DNA of 31,482 nt from Zhenhengia yiwuensis (GCF_014384995.1 NZ_JACRSY010000036.1:1-31482); one strand, 5' to 3'. Positions 17,097-23,567 are shown, counted from the first letter of the stretch. Numbers and translations are program-made. The notes: generated by a model not told the origin, from the letters alone.

Positions 17097-17766
17097 CTAT
17101 TAACCCCCTTAAAGCTGCTGCAACATCTTTTTCTTGATTACTTGTATTACCTTTTACCTTTGATTTCATAGCAACAATTCTTGCTTTTTGTTCTTCAGTA
17201 GCAAGTTCCCAATTTTTATGAATCATTTCATCATATTCTTTTAACATACGATTCAATGTAGCCATAGCTGTACTCTGTGCACGTAAAAAATTCGCTTGTT
17301 TATCCCAAGCGAATTGAATTTCATATTCTTTTTCTTCTGTACTGTATTTATCACCATCTATGACTTTTTCTTTTCGTAATTCTTTTGTCATGTCTTTTTT
17401 ATTTTTCACATGCATAATCTTCTGAGACTGTATTACTCTTGCATATTGAATTAAAATACCTTGCCACAATATATCTATCTGACTTTCATTATTAATTTCT
17501 TCCATAATACTCTGGATTTCTTTTGGCATGTATTTCGAATATAGTCCATGCTTCAAATTATTTTTATTCCCTTTCGGTGCTCCCACTTTACCTTTTTGCT
17601 TACTGGATATTACCTTATCTTTACTCCACTTATATCTTTTTCTCCAAGAGGAAATAGTGTTTTGTGAAATATCATATTTACTAGCTATCTCCTTATATGT
17701 CATTCCACGCTTATAATCTTCGTGTACCTTTTCCCTTATATTATCTGGTTCTCTAATTTTTATCAT
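17080..17766 (-). CDS. terS: Terminase small subunit
   Basis: The best start is ATG 17766 (MIKIREPDNIREKV), ten bases after AAGGAG; the longer frame to 17796 runs into the recombinase gene. The 228-residue product has an N-terminal HTH (MTYKEIASKYDISQNTISSW), a basic linker (GKVGAPKGNKNNLKHGLYS) typical of PBSX-type small subunits, and a long helical C-terminus. It would recognise the packaging start and regulate TerL. It is overlapped by terL and lies five bases after the serine recombinase. Confidence 0.9.
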   Translation of the reverse strand: MIKIREPDNIREKVHEDYKRGMTYKEIASKYDISQNTISSWRKRYKWSKDKVISSKQKGKVGAPKGNKNNLKHGLYSKYMPKEIQSIMEEINNESQIDILWQGILIQYARVIQSQKIMHVKNKKDMTKELRKEKVIDGDKYSTEEKEYEIQFAWDKQANFLRAQSTAMATLNRMLKEYDEMIHKNWELATEEQKARIVAMKSKVKGNTSNQEKDVAAALRGLIDAVNT

Positions 17767-17770
17767 AACT

Positions 17771-18403
17771 TTAATTCTCCTTATTATAAATATCAATATA
17801 CTTGTAAAGAGTACTTCTTCCTATCCCTAACATTTTTGCAAATCCTACAGCAGATAAATCTCCATATGCTCCACTTTTATATTTTTCGTATTGCTTAATA
17901 AAATCACTTGGCAATTCTACCTTTGGTCTTCCTAATTTGACCCCTTTTTCTCGTGCTACATCTAATCCTTGATTAATCCTATTTACTATTTTCTCCCTCT
18001 CTTGTTGAGCCATATGTGCTTTTAAAGTAATAACTATATCTATAATCATTTGATACATCGAATCATCGGATATTTTGTTATAGTCATTCATATAAGGAAT
18101 ATCAAGTGCAATAACCCTTATTCCTTTACTCTTTAATTCTTTCAATTCCTTAATTGTATCATCAGCATTCCTTCCTAGCCTGTCCAAGTCAGATACCAAT
18201 AGTGTATCACCTGTTCTTAGTATTCTCCTCATCTCATTATAATTAGGTCTATTATCTGCTTTTACTTTTCCACTTATTGTATCTGCATAAAACTTATCTA
18301 TTTCAAATCCATTTTCTTTTGCATATCCTTTTAATGCCAATTCCTGCCTATCGTGTTTCTGTGTATCTTTATTAGTCGAAATTCTCATATACCCTATTAT
18401 CAT
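17771..18403 (-). CDS. Small serine recombinase (resolvase/invertase type)
   Basis: A 210-residue protein with the complete catalytic domain: GYMRISTNKD with S9, the R7 neighbour, SDLDRLGRNADD with its arginines, and the helix-E-type stretch (MYQMIIDIVITLKAHMAQQE) leading to a RINQGLDVAREKG arm. The C-terminus holds a GRPKVE hinge and a Hin-type HTH (SAVGFAKMLGIGRSTLYKYI). It is too short for a large serine integrase, so DNA inversion or dimer resolution is more likely. AGGAGTGAAATT precedes its ATG. It is first in the leftward late operon, with inverted repeats upstream that could be its sites. Confidence 0.92.
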   Translation of the reverse strand: MIIGYMRISTNKDTQKHDRQELALKGYAKENGFEIDKFYADTISGKVKADNRPNYNEMRRILRTGDTLLVSDLDRLGRNADDTIKELKELKSKGIRVIALDIPYMNDYNKISDDSMYQMIIDIVITLKAHMAQQEREKIVNRINQGLDVAREKGVKLGRPKVELPSDFIKQYEKYKSGAYGDLSAVGFAKMLGIGRSTLYKYIDIYNKEN

Positions 18404-18542
18404 AATTTCACTCCTAATTTAATTATTTTATAATAGTATATCAAATTTTTCTTATAGTGTACACAAAAACTATTATTCTTTTCATAGACACTTTTAGACC
18501 ATTTTTTTATGCTTTATTAGCTATTTTCATTACTAAATATAT

Positions 18543-18571
18543 TGTCTATGTATTCATTTGATTTATAGACA
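18543..18571. repeat. Putative serine-recombinase binding site (7-bp inverted repeat)
   Basis: TGTCTAT (18543-18549) and ATAGACA (18565-18571) are perfect inverted arms around a 15-bp AT-rich centre. The total span of 29 bp is close to a resolvase or invertase dimer site (about 26-34 bp). A further half site ATAGACAC lies at 18484-18491. The location upstream of the recombinase gene matches res-site organisation. Inference only. Confidence 0.45.
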
Positions 18572-18621
18572 CCACATATTTACATATTAGTGCATTTTTA
18601 AGTTCGTCATTTTTCACAATG

Positions 18622-18675
18622 AGTGCACCATTTTCTTAATAATTGAATCGCACCCCTAACGCTTATGGGTGCACT
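18622..18675. repeat. Nested inverted repeats downstream of the tyrosine recombinase
   Basis: The outer arms AGTGCACC and GGTGCACT are perfect over 8 bp; the inner hairpin GCACCC-11 nt-GGGTGC lies inside at 18650-18672. The inner hairpin is followed on the plus strand by T-rich sequence (ATTTTTTC from 18677), so it could also be a weak plus-strand terminator. Alternatives are a tyrosine-recombinase crossover or arm site. I cannot choose between them. Confidence 0.45.
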
Positions 18676-18893
18676 TATTTTTTCTTTTCTTTTTTCTACT
18701 GCTTCTGCTTCATTTTTAGTCTTCTCCCCTTGTCTTTATTAGGTTTTCTATGTATCTTGCAATATATGGTAAATATCATTCTTTACTATACCAAGTCTGA
18801 AATGTATACAATCACCATCTAACCCTTGATATATCAAACTTAAGATAACTTATCTCTAACAAAATTTCATTCATAGTGTAAAACTCTGTTATT

Positions 18894-19481
18894 TTATACT
18901 CCCAATAGCCTTTTTTTAAATGGGTTATTCGTCTTTTTCATTCTAAATCTTTTACTCTCATCAACTGCATCTATATACCTATATGTATCTCTTCTATTAT
19001 CATGTCCCAGTAATTTCTTAACCTCTTCAATATCTCCACCTGTCTCCATAAACAAATGATATGCTGATGTCTTCCTTGGAGTATGTGTCCCTATATCCCT
19101 AATCCCACACTCTAGCCCATACTTAACAATAAGGTTCTGTACCTGCCTATAAGTAAGTGGTTGATTATATCCTTTTTGAGATGGCATTAAAACTCGCCAA
19201 TCTTCCTTATCTTTTATGACCTCTTTTAATCTCTTCTCAATTTCTGGCTCTATAGGAACATCTCTTTTTTTCCCAGTCTTTTGTTCTATAAAATCAAAGT
19301 ATCCCTTTTTCAATACTCTTTTTATATCTCCTACAGTTAAACCAAGCACTTCTGTACTTCTAAAAGCCCCACTTCTAGCAATCAACCAATAACAATATAT
19401 CCTTTCATCTCTATATGAAAGATGATTAATATAGTTAATTTCTATGTCAATGTTCTTTATTGGTTTAACTGCCTTTCCCAC
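18894..19481 (-). CDS. Tyrosine recombinase, catalytic domain only
   Basis: A 195-residue protein with the catalytic set of tyrosine recombinases: R41 (SGAFRSTEVL), K68 or K71 (EQKTGKKRDV), H133-x-x-R136 (THTPRKTSA), H160 (LGHDNRR) and Y169 (TYRYI). The N-terminal core- and arm-binding domains of integrases (usually another 100-180 residues) are missing. The GTG start at 19481 has AGAGGTG seven bases upstream, so the gene is short by design rather than cut. It lies mid-genome before the late genes, not next to the repressor, and so may not be the lysogeny integrase. XerH-like resolution is possible. Confidence 0.9.
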   Translation of the reverse strand: MGKAVKPIKNIDIEINYINHLSYRDERIYCYWLIARSGAFRSTEVLGLTVGDIKRVLKKGYFDFIEQKTGKKRDVPIEPEIEKRLKEVIKDKEDWRVLMPSQKGYNQPLTYRQVQNLIVKYGLECGIRDIGTHTPRKTSAYHLFMETGGDIEEVKKLLGHDNRRDTYRYIDAVDESKRFRMKKTNNPFKKRLLGV

Positions 19482-19511
19482 ACAATCACCTCTTGTATAA
19501 AATACTTTCTA

Positions 19512-20267
19512 TTAATAATTTGTTATAATCAGTTCTCCATACTCTTTTCTAGCCTTTTGCTCTTTTGATACTGAGTAAGCTACTTTTACTTCTTCAACAT
19601 TAAAGTCCTTGTACCATTTTCTCACCTGAGGATGGTCATTGATTGTCACCATAAACTTCCCTTTAATATCCGCTAAAGTATCTCTTAATAAAAGATGCTC
19701 CTTTTGGCCAAACTCACTTCCATAGCCTGCAGTCTCAAAATAGGGTGGATCACAAAAGAAAAAGCTGTGAGGTCTATCATATCTTTTAATAATATCCTCA
19801 AAGCTTTTATTCTCAACATAGGTATTTCTAAGTCTTTCTTTAATGTCACTTAATACACCTTGATAGAATATGTGTGGTGCTGGCTCTTTATTTGTGCCAT
19901 AACCATATGTACTCCCTTTCCCTGCAAAGCTCTGTGAAATAAGGTATAAAAAACGCACTGCCCTTTGAATTTCTGTAAGATACTCAACAGTACAGTGCTT
20001 ATATTCTTCAAACATATCTCGTCCTGAAAACTCATACTCTAGTACACGCTCTATTTCAGGTGCATGGTATTTAATCATACGGAACATATTGATAAGTTCT
20101 TTATCAATATCATTGATTACTTCTACCTTGCTAGGCTCTTTTCCAAAATAAACCCAACCTGCACCAAAGAATGGCTCTACATAACAAGTATGTTCTGGTA
20201 TTCTTTCTAAAATAGTTTTTCTTAATCTCGACTTTCCACCCATACGTGGAATTGGCGGTTTTAACAT
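19512..20267 (-). CDS. dam: DNA adenine N6-methyltransferase (Dam/D12 class)
   Basis: A 251-residue D12-class enzyme. Motif X-like PRMGGKSRLRKTILERIP at the N-terminus and motif I YVEPFFGAGWVYF (residues 29-41) bind S-adenosylmethionine. Motif IV DPPY (173-176) is catalytic. The N-terminus is proline-rich as in GATC-type enzymes, but the target sequence cannot be read from the protein. No partner endonuclease is present, so an orphan anti-restriction or regulatory methylase is likely. GAGGAGAG precedes its ATG. It lies downstream of the terminator after the late regulator. Confidence 0.93.
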   Translation of the reverse strand: MLKPPIPRMGGKSRLRKTILERIPEHTCYVEPFFGAGWVYFGKEPSKVEVINDIDKELINMFRMIKYHAPEIERVLEYEFSGRDMFEEYKHCTVEYLTEIQRAVRFLYLISQSFAGKGSTYGYGTNKEPAPHIFYQGVLSDIKERLRNTYVENKSFEDIIKRYDRPHSFFFCDPPYFETAGYGSEFGQKEHLLLRDTLADIKGKFMVTINDHPQVRKWYKDFNVEEVKVAYSVSKEQKARKEYGELIITNY

Positions 20268-20340
20268 TTTTTAATCTCTCCTCATAAAATAGTTTCTTGG
20301 GTTAATCATATTTCTGTACACACCTATTTTATGGAAAATA

Positions 20341-20376
20341 AAAAAGCATCATTACCTTCTTAGTAATAATGCTTTT
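20341..20376 (-). terminator. Intrinsic terminator after the late regulator
   Basis: On the minus strand AAAAGCATtATTAC pairs with GTAATgATGCTTTT around a seven-base loop, one mismatch, followed by TTTTTATTTT. It lies about 150 bases after the ArpU/RinA-like gene and ends the early transcript before the methyltransferase gene. The plus-strand T-run is only four bases. Confidence 0.75.
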
Positions 20377-20447
20377 CCCCTTCATGACGACTAATTTAAT
20401 ACAATGGCTATATGTAATATAATCCGATGTCCTTTAATCGCACATCT

Positions 20448-20461
20448 TGATATTAATATCA
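20448..20461. repeat. Perfect 14-bp palindrome TGATATTAATATCA
   Basis: This palindrome lies in the 260-bp gap between the methyltransferase and the late regulator. It has no T-run and is too AT-rich to be a stable hairpin, so an operator for a dimeric regulator is possible. Nothing identifies the protein. Confidence 0.4.
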
Positions 20462-20488
20462 TATACCATATTAGCAAACATTTTCCAT

Positions 20489-20532
20489 AGCATTTTGCAA
20501 GCATTTTACAAGCAAAAAATAAGCATTTTATG
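20489..20532. repeat. Four 11-bp direct repeats, consensus AGCATTTTRCA
   Basis: AGCATTTTGCA, AGCATTTTACA, AGCAAAAAATA and AGCATTTTATG follow without gaps; the third is degenerate. The last unit includes the stop codon of the late regulator. An 11-bp period puts the repeats on one face of the helix, as in iteron-like protein arrays. It may be chance in AT-rich DNA. Confidence 0.5.
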
Positions 20533-20986
20533 CCATCATCCTAAATCTATCTAAAACTTTCCTGCTACGCCTAGTAATTGTAGACCCTGTGACATCTAGG
20601 TAATCAGCAACCTCTTCCACAGTATATTTCTTAAAATATCTAAGTTCTACTAGTCTTCTTTGCTTTTCACTCAATGTATCTAAAACCTTATCCATCCTTA
20701 ATATAACTCTCTCTTTTTCTTTTATCTTATCTAATATTTCAAATATTTCTTTATCTACAACGCTAATATCACCTACCACTGCTTTTTCTACTGTACTAAC
20801 AACATTATGCACCGTACTTCTTCCAGGCACAATTGAATCATAGCCCCTCCCCCCTAATATTGATATTTTATTTTCTCTTGTAGCTTCTTCTCTTAAAATC
20901 TCTAAATCTATTTTTAAAATGTCAATCTCAGCTTTAATAATCGGATAACTTGATAGCATTTCTTCCATCTCTTTATATGTTTTCAT
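20528..20986 (-). CDS. Sigma-type late transcription regulator (ArpU/RinA-like)
   Basis: A 152-residue protein with a helical N-terminus and a C-terminal sigma-70 region-4-type HTH: LSEKQRRLVELRYFKKYTVE, then EVADYLDVTGSTITRRSRKV. This arrangement fits phage late regulators of the ArpU/RinA type that switch on terminase and structural genes. It is last in the early leftward operon and ends before a terminator, upstream of the recombinase/terminase operon it would activate. AAAGAGGAG precedes the ATG by eight bases. Its target could be the region around 18430-18465. Confidence 0.85.
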   Translation of the reverse strand: MKTYKEMEEMLSSYPIIKAEIDILKIDLEILREEATRENKISILGGRGYDSIVPGRSTVHNVVSTVEKAVVGDISVVDKEIFEILDKIKEKERVILRMDKVLDTLSEKQRRLVELRYFKKYTVEEVADYLDVTGSTITRRSRKVLDRFRMMA

Positions 20987-21018
20987 TGCATCAACTCCTC
21001 TTTAGTTTAATAATTATC

Positions 21019-21052
21019 AAAGCACTCATGCCATTCTCAGCATAAGTGCTTT
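21019..21052 (-). terminator. Hairpin upstream of the late regulator
   Basis: AAAGCACT and AGTGCTTT are perfect 8-bp arms, extended inward by ATGC/GCAT with one mismatch. On the minus strand it is followed by TTTGATAATTATTA, a poor T-run, so it may be a weak terminator or an attenuator that limits expression of the late regulator from early transcripts. Confidence 0.55.
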
Positions 21053-21105
21053 AATATTTATTGAACGTTTTCTTCTAATAATAGTACACTTTATTCATTC
21101 CCTTT

Positions 21106-21516
21106 TTATCCTACTTCCCTATCCCTTAACCTTTCTATCTTCTTTTCTCCCTTCACTATATCTAATACATCTTGCCAATATAGTGTTTCTCTTCCTGATT
21201 CCATTTGTATAACTATAAACCTTTCCGTTTTTGCCACTATCTTATATCCTTCAATTTTCATTCCTATCTTCACTTTACTTTTTAATTTCCCTAATTGTTT
21301 TTCCCTTTCCTGTATCTGTCTAATATTTATTTCATATTCACTTTCTTTATTAATATTAGGCCCTATCCTTTTCAACCCTAGTTTAGTGCATCTATTATAT
21401 ATAGCTATTGGTGTACATCCATATCGCTCTGCCAAAACCTTAGGTTTTACCTTTCCATAGTTTTTAATTAAATCTTCATCTATTTCTTTTGTCCATATAA
21501 GTGATTTTCCCATCAT
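21106..21516 (-). CDS. Putative DNA-binding protein with SANT/Myb-like N-terminus
   Basis: A 136-residue protein. Residues 7-50 (IWTKEIDEDLIKNYGKVKPK then AERYGCTPIAIYNRCTKLGL) look like the tri-helical Myb/GcrA-type HTH seen in small phage regulators. The C-terminal half is basic with beta strands (GYKIVAKTERFIVIQMESG). It starts with ATG-ATG at 21516 and 21513, five bases after AGAGG in the shared intergenic element. It lies just before the late regulator, so a regulatory role is reasonable; the target is unknown. Confidence 0.65.
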   Translation of the reverse strand: MMGKSLIWTKEIDEDLIKNYGKVKPKVLAERYGCTPIAIYNRCTKLGLKRIGPNINKESEYEINIRQIQEREKQLGKLKSKVKIGMKIEGYKIVAKTERFIVIQMESGRETLYWQDVLDIVKGEKKIERLRDREVG

Positions 21517-21536
21517 ATTACCTCTAAAAACAAATT

Positions 21537-21830
21537 TTATTGGATTAATTTATGTATAAACTTTACATAGCCTTCTTTGGTTAAAAACCCTTCATCCACC
21601 TCAACCCAAATTGCTTTATCTTGATCTGTAACAAGCAATATGCCTTCTATGTCTGAGTTTTTCATAGAAAAATTAATCCCTTTATGGCACTCTTCTGAGC
21701 AACTAATATCATCCTCCCAGATTTGCGCTACTTCATATCCTAGGCTCTCTATCTTCTTAGCCCATTCAAATAACCTTTTATCTATGTTATTTTCTTTACT
21801 CGCAGTCTCAATAACAAACATGCTTCTCAT
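21537..21830 (-). CDS. Unknown 97-residue phage protein
   Basis: It starts at ATG 21830, with TTTTGGAGGTAAGTGT from the shared junction element upstream. The product is acidic, with a helical first third (MRSMFVIETASKENNIDKRL), two cysteines (SCSEECHKG) and a C-terminal WVEVDEGFLTKEGYVKFIHK. No family recognised. Its stop lies inside the junction element that drives the next gene. Confidence 0.65.
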   Translation of the reverse strand: MRSMFVIETASKENNIDKRLFEWAKKIESLGYEVAQIWEDDISCSEECHKGINFSMKNSDIEGILLVTDQDKAIWVEVDEGFLTKEGYVKFIHKLIQ

Positions 21831-21846
21831 ACACTTACCTCCAAAA

Positions 21847-22059
21847 TCAATTTTTATTGACTACTTTCAATACAACTAAATCAACTTCTACAACCTCATA
21901 CATTTCATTACATCTTCTTTTTTTGAATGAAAAAAACGCTTGTTCTTCATCAGCAAAAAGCACTGCTTGTTCACGTGATAATCTTTGTTTTGGTGGACTA
22001 TAATTATAGTCTGTTCCAAATACCCACTCCCCTGTAGTCTTATTTATTATGGCGTACAT
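21847..22059 (-). CDS. Unknown 70-residue phage protein
   Basis: AGGAGGTGATAAG precedes ATG 22059. The sequence MYAIINKTTGEWVFGTDYNY suggests a small beta-rich fold, followed by a helical REQAVLFADEEQAFFSFKKR and a strand-rich C-terminus. This N-terminal wording recurs in small Clostridia phage proteins but no function is known to me. It lacks the shared junction element upstream; a hairpin lies there instead. Confidence 0.65.
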   Translation of the reverse strand: MYAIINKTTGEWVFGTDYNYSPPKQRLSREQAVLFADEEQAFFSFKKRRCNEMYEVVEVDLVVLKVVNKN

Positions 22060-22075
22060 CTTATCACCTCCTGAA

Positions 22076-22101
22076 CCATGTCGCTGATGTCGGCGATATG
22101 G
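22076..22101. repeat. Hairpin immediately upstream of the 70-residue gene
   Basis: CCAT-x-TCGC and GCGA-x-ATGG are inverted arms with one A/C mismatch around an eight-base loop, eight bases upstream of AGGAGG on the minus strand. It is the most GC-rich spot in the 21-24 kb region. It could be an operator or an RNA hairpin that influences translation. Confidence 0.45.
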
Positions 22102-22285
22102 TCAAAACATTTCTATTGATTAGTAAAAATATTTACTTTATACTAATTATTAGATAGGACTCCTTTTTTAAATCGTCATACCTATCTATAAAATATCCCT
22201 TGGCTATCATAAAATAAAAAATCCATCTCCCATGGCTGTTACTTATTTCTCTGCCAAGGGGTATTTTTTTACTCAAAAACTAATT
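22102..22285. other. Non-coding gap with remnant junction element and possible terminator
   Basis: No gene is seen here. An isolated junction element copy (22272-22290) is followed by a possible imperfect hairpin between AAAAAAT (22216-22222) and ATTTTTT (22263-22269) with CCC/GGG and GGC/GCC inner pairs. This is either a two-way terminator or chance. The orphan element suggests that a gene has been lost. Confidence 0.4.
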
Positions 22286-22489
22286 TTATTGACCTACTAT
22301 ATCCTCTAAAATTTTTCCATATTGATTAAATACTTTTTCAGATATTCCTTGAGCTAAAAACATTCCACCCATTAACCCTGAAATATATTCCTTTCTCTCT
22401 ATTGTAAAATGATGTTCTTTTCCTAATAAATCAACGGTTTTTTTAATACGTTCAATTTCATCATCTAAAGCTTTTATTAAATGATCCAT
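22286..22489 (-). CDS. Unknown 67-residue helical phage protein
   Basis: The product is helical and acidic-basic mixed: MDHLIKALDDEIERIKKTVD, then LGKEHHFTIERKEYISGLMG and QGISEKVFNQYGKILEDIV. Start ATG 22489 is preceded by the junction element GGTGAGGTGATAT. The glycine-rich GLMGGMF segment may be a turn. No family recognised. A protein-protein adaptor would be one guess. Confidence 0.65.
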   Translation of the reverse strand: MDHLIKALDDEIERIKKTVDLLGKEHHFTIERKEYISGLMGGMFLAQGISEKVFNQYGKILEDIVGQ

Positions 22490-22508
22490 ATATCACCTCA
22501 CCAAAAAA

Positions 22509-22790
22509 CTATTTTATTAAGTCTTTTCCAAATACATCTGAATACATCTGTAATGCACTTGCATAACTCATATTTACAATATATTTAGCTATTTCATCTC
22601 CCTTTTCTCCTTCGGGACAAAATGCTAATAATGCATATTTCATTTCTATCATATGCTCTTCCATATCTTCTCTTAAAAATCCAATACAATCATTGGTCAT
22701 AAATGTTACATCTTCGAAAATTTCTGCAAGACTATCGCTTACACAAGTTCCATCCATGTTCCAATAACATTTCTTTTTACAATGTCCCAT
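22509..22790 (-). CDS. Unknown 93-residue Cys-containing phage protein
   Basis: The N-terminus MGHCKKKCYWNMDGTCVSDS has three cysteines in a C-x3-C-x7-C arrangement that could hold a metal, with another near residues 35 and 58. The C-terminal half is helical (GDEIAKYIVNMSYASALQMY). Start ATG 22790 follows the junction element TGTGAGGTGAAGT. No family recognised with confidence; a small zinc-binding early protein is the best description. Confidence 0.65.
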   Translation of the reverse strand: MGHCKKKCYWNMDGTCVSDSLAEIFEDVTFMTNDCIGFLREDMEEHMIEMKYALLAFCPEGEKGDEIAKYIVNMSYASALQMYSDVFGKDLIK

Positions 22791-22816
22791 ACTTCACCTC
22801 ACAAAGAACTATTTTA

Positions 22817-22969
22817 TTAATTTAAACACTCTTCTTGATAAACTGCTTCAAGCTCTCGGTTAATACATTCATCACATACATATAATGGATTTCCATCATT
22901 CTTTCCAATGAAACCACATACTTTTTCTTGACCACAAACTTCACATTTGCATATTTTTTCTTTTTCCAT
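22817..22969 (-). CDS. Small zinc-ribbon protein, copy 1 (ClpX N-domain-like)
   Basis: A 50-codon frame from ATG 22969 (RBS GGAGGAATAGAGA) to TAA 22817. The product MEKEKICKCEVCGQEKVCGF... carries C9-x2-C12 and C32-x2-C35 with YVCDECINRELEAVY. The spacing of 19 between the pairs and the VCDECI motif closely recall the C4 zinc-binding domain at the N-terminus of ClpX. It is 44/50 identical to the next upstream copy. The function is unknown; a mimic of an adaptor-binding module is an inference. Confidence 0.85.
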   Translation of the reverse strand: MEKEKICKCEVCGQEKVCGFIGKNDGNPLYVCDECINRELEAVYQEECLN

Positions 22970-22996
22970 TCTCTATTCCTCCAAAGAATTATTTTA

Positions 22997-23149
22997 TTAA
23001 TTCAAACATTCTTCTTGATAGACTGTCTCAAGTTCTTTATTAATACATTCATCACATACATACAATGGTTTATTATCATTGTTTCCAATGAAACCACATA
23101 CCTTTTCTTGACCACAAACTTCACATTTGCATACTTTTTCTTTTTCCAT
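22997..23149 (-). CDS. Small zinc-ribbon protein, copy 2
   Basis: Second 50-codon copy from ATG 23149 to TAA 22997, with GGAGGAGTAAAGA upstream. It keeps all cysteines of copy 1 and differs only at residues 6, 23, 26, 27, 38 and 42. Changes are conservative (I/V, R/K, A/T) apart from 23-27, which lie in the loop between the cysteine pairs. Both copies are thus under apparent constraint rather than decaying. Confidence 0.85.
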   Translation of the reverse strand: MEKEKVCKCEVCGQEKVCGFIGNNDNKPLYVCDECINKELETVYQEECLN

Positions 23150-23173
23150 TCTTTACTCCTCCAAAAAATTATT

Positions 23174-23539
23174 TTATGAATTCAACCTGTATGTCTCTAC
23201 ATCTTCAACACTATAGAAATTAGGTGTGTATCCATATTTATTTATCCAATTACTAAACACTTCATTAAGCTTTTCTTCTAGTTCATCTCGATGTTTTCTT
23301 TGAACATCATCAAGATATGTTTCAGCATATTCTCCACAATTGTCATATGCATTTTGTTGAATTTCTTCAATAACATCTTCGGCATATATATATGGCTGAA
23401 ATGTGATTGCTCTTGCCACAAAGAATGAGTCCTTCTCATACTCTCGTGCTTCTGTTTCTCCTTCTTTTATAGCTTCTTCTTTACTATCGTATAAACCAAA
23501 ATAATCTTCTCCGTTTAAACTATAACCCCATTTACTCAT
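23174..23539 (-). CDS. Unknown 121-residue acidic phage protein
   Basis: I choose ATG 23539 (MSKWGYSLNGEDYFGLYDSK), eight bases after AAAGGAG, over the longer TTG frame. The opening recalls small phage proteins with a WGY-x-x-NGE-x-Y-x-G-x-YDS-x-EEA pattern, an alpha/beta unit of unknown role. The rest is acidic and helical with Tyr/Asn-rich tail. The stop lies in the junction element of the next gene. No function can be assigned. Confidence 0.7.
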   Translation of the reverse strand: MSKWGYSLNGEDYFGLYDSKEEAIKEGETEAREYEKDSFFVARAITFQPYIYAEDVIEEIQQNAYDNCGEYAETYLDDVQRKHRDELEEKLNEVFSNWINKYGYTPNFYSVEDVETYRLNS

Positions 23540-23567
23540 TTTCATTTCTCCTTTCAACTCATAAAAC

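Larger units (their letters stand above)
18404..18893. other. 490-bp non-coding region rich in inverted repeats
   Basis: No convincing gene is visible. On the recombinase side, copies of ATAGACA(C) occur at 18484-18491, inverted at 18543-18549, and at 18565-18572; the palindrome GTGTACAC lies at 18457-18464. On the integrase side, nested arms AGTGCACC/GGTGCACT (18622-18629 and 18668-18675) enclose GCACCC/GGGTGC (18650-18655 and 18667-18672). TATACT (minus strand, about 18439-18434) is a possible late -10 box. This is the best candidate region here for recombination sites and the late promoter. Confidence 0.6.
22817..23176 (-). repeat. 180-bp tandem duplication of the zinc-ribbon gene unit
   Basis: Units 22817-22996 and 22997-23176 are exactly 180 bp each; each holds one gene plus its junction element. 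Start-to-start and stop-to-stop distances are both 180. The repeat boundary falls in the junction element, so unequal recombination between elements could have created it. Confidence 0.9.
21521..23177 (-). repeat. Seven copies of a stop/RBS junction element, consensus AAAATWRTTYTTTGGAGG
   Basis: Minus-strand copies lie at 21521-21541, 21838-21858, 22272-22290, 22496-22518, 22797-22818, 22978-22998 and 23158-23177. In each, the 5' part (AATAAAAT) contains or abuts the stop codon of the upstream gene and, in all but the copy at 22272-22290, the 3' part gives the ribosome binding site of the next gene. Only part of each element is coding, so the conservation is not explained by protein sequence. 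Unlike ordinary binding sites, the shared block is about 20 bp. A partial copy (TTTTTGGAGG) precedes ATG 24277. Confidence 0.75.

Noticed and set aside
17771..18403. Serine recombinase as the lysogeny integrase
   Set aside because: Only 210 residues, without the long C-terminal zinc-ribbon and coiled-coil domains of large serine integrases.
18703..18783. 27-codon frame on the minus strand downstream of the tyrosine recombinase (begins MIFTIYCKIHRKPN)
   Set aside because: No ribosome binding site, very basic and short, and in a non-coding stretch; not enough to call a gene.
22817..23177. CRISPR-like or satellite array at the repeated junctions
   Set aside because: Repeat spacing is set by gene length, the units are genes, and there are no uniform spacers or cas genes.
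22928..23179. Open plus-strand frame across the zinc-ribbon duplication, itself with an internal repeat
   Set aside because: It is the antisense of the real zinc-ribbon genes; the repeat reflects the 180-bp duplication. No binding site.
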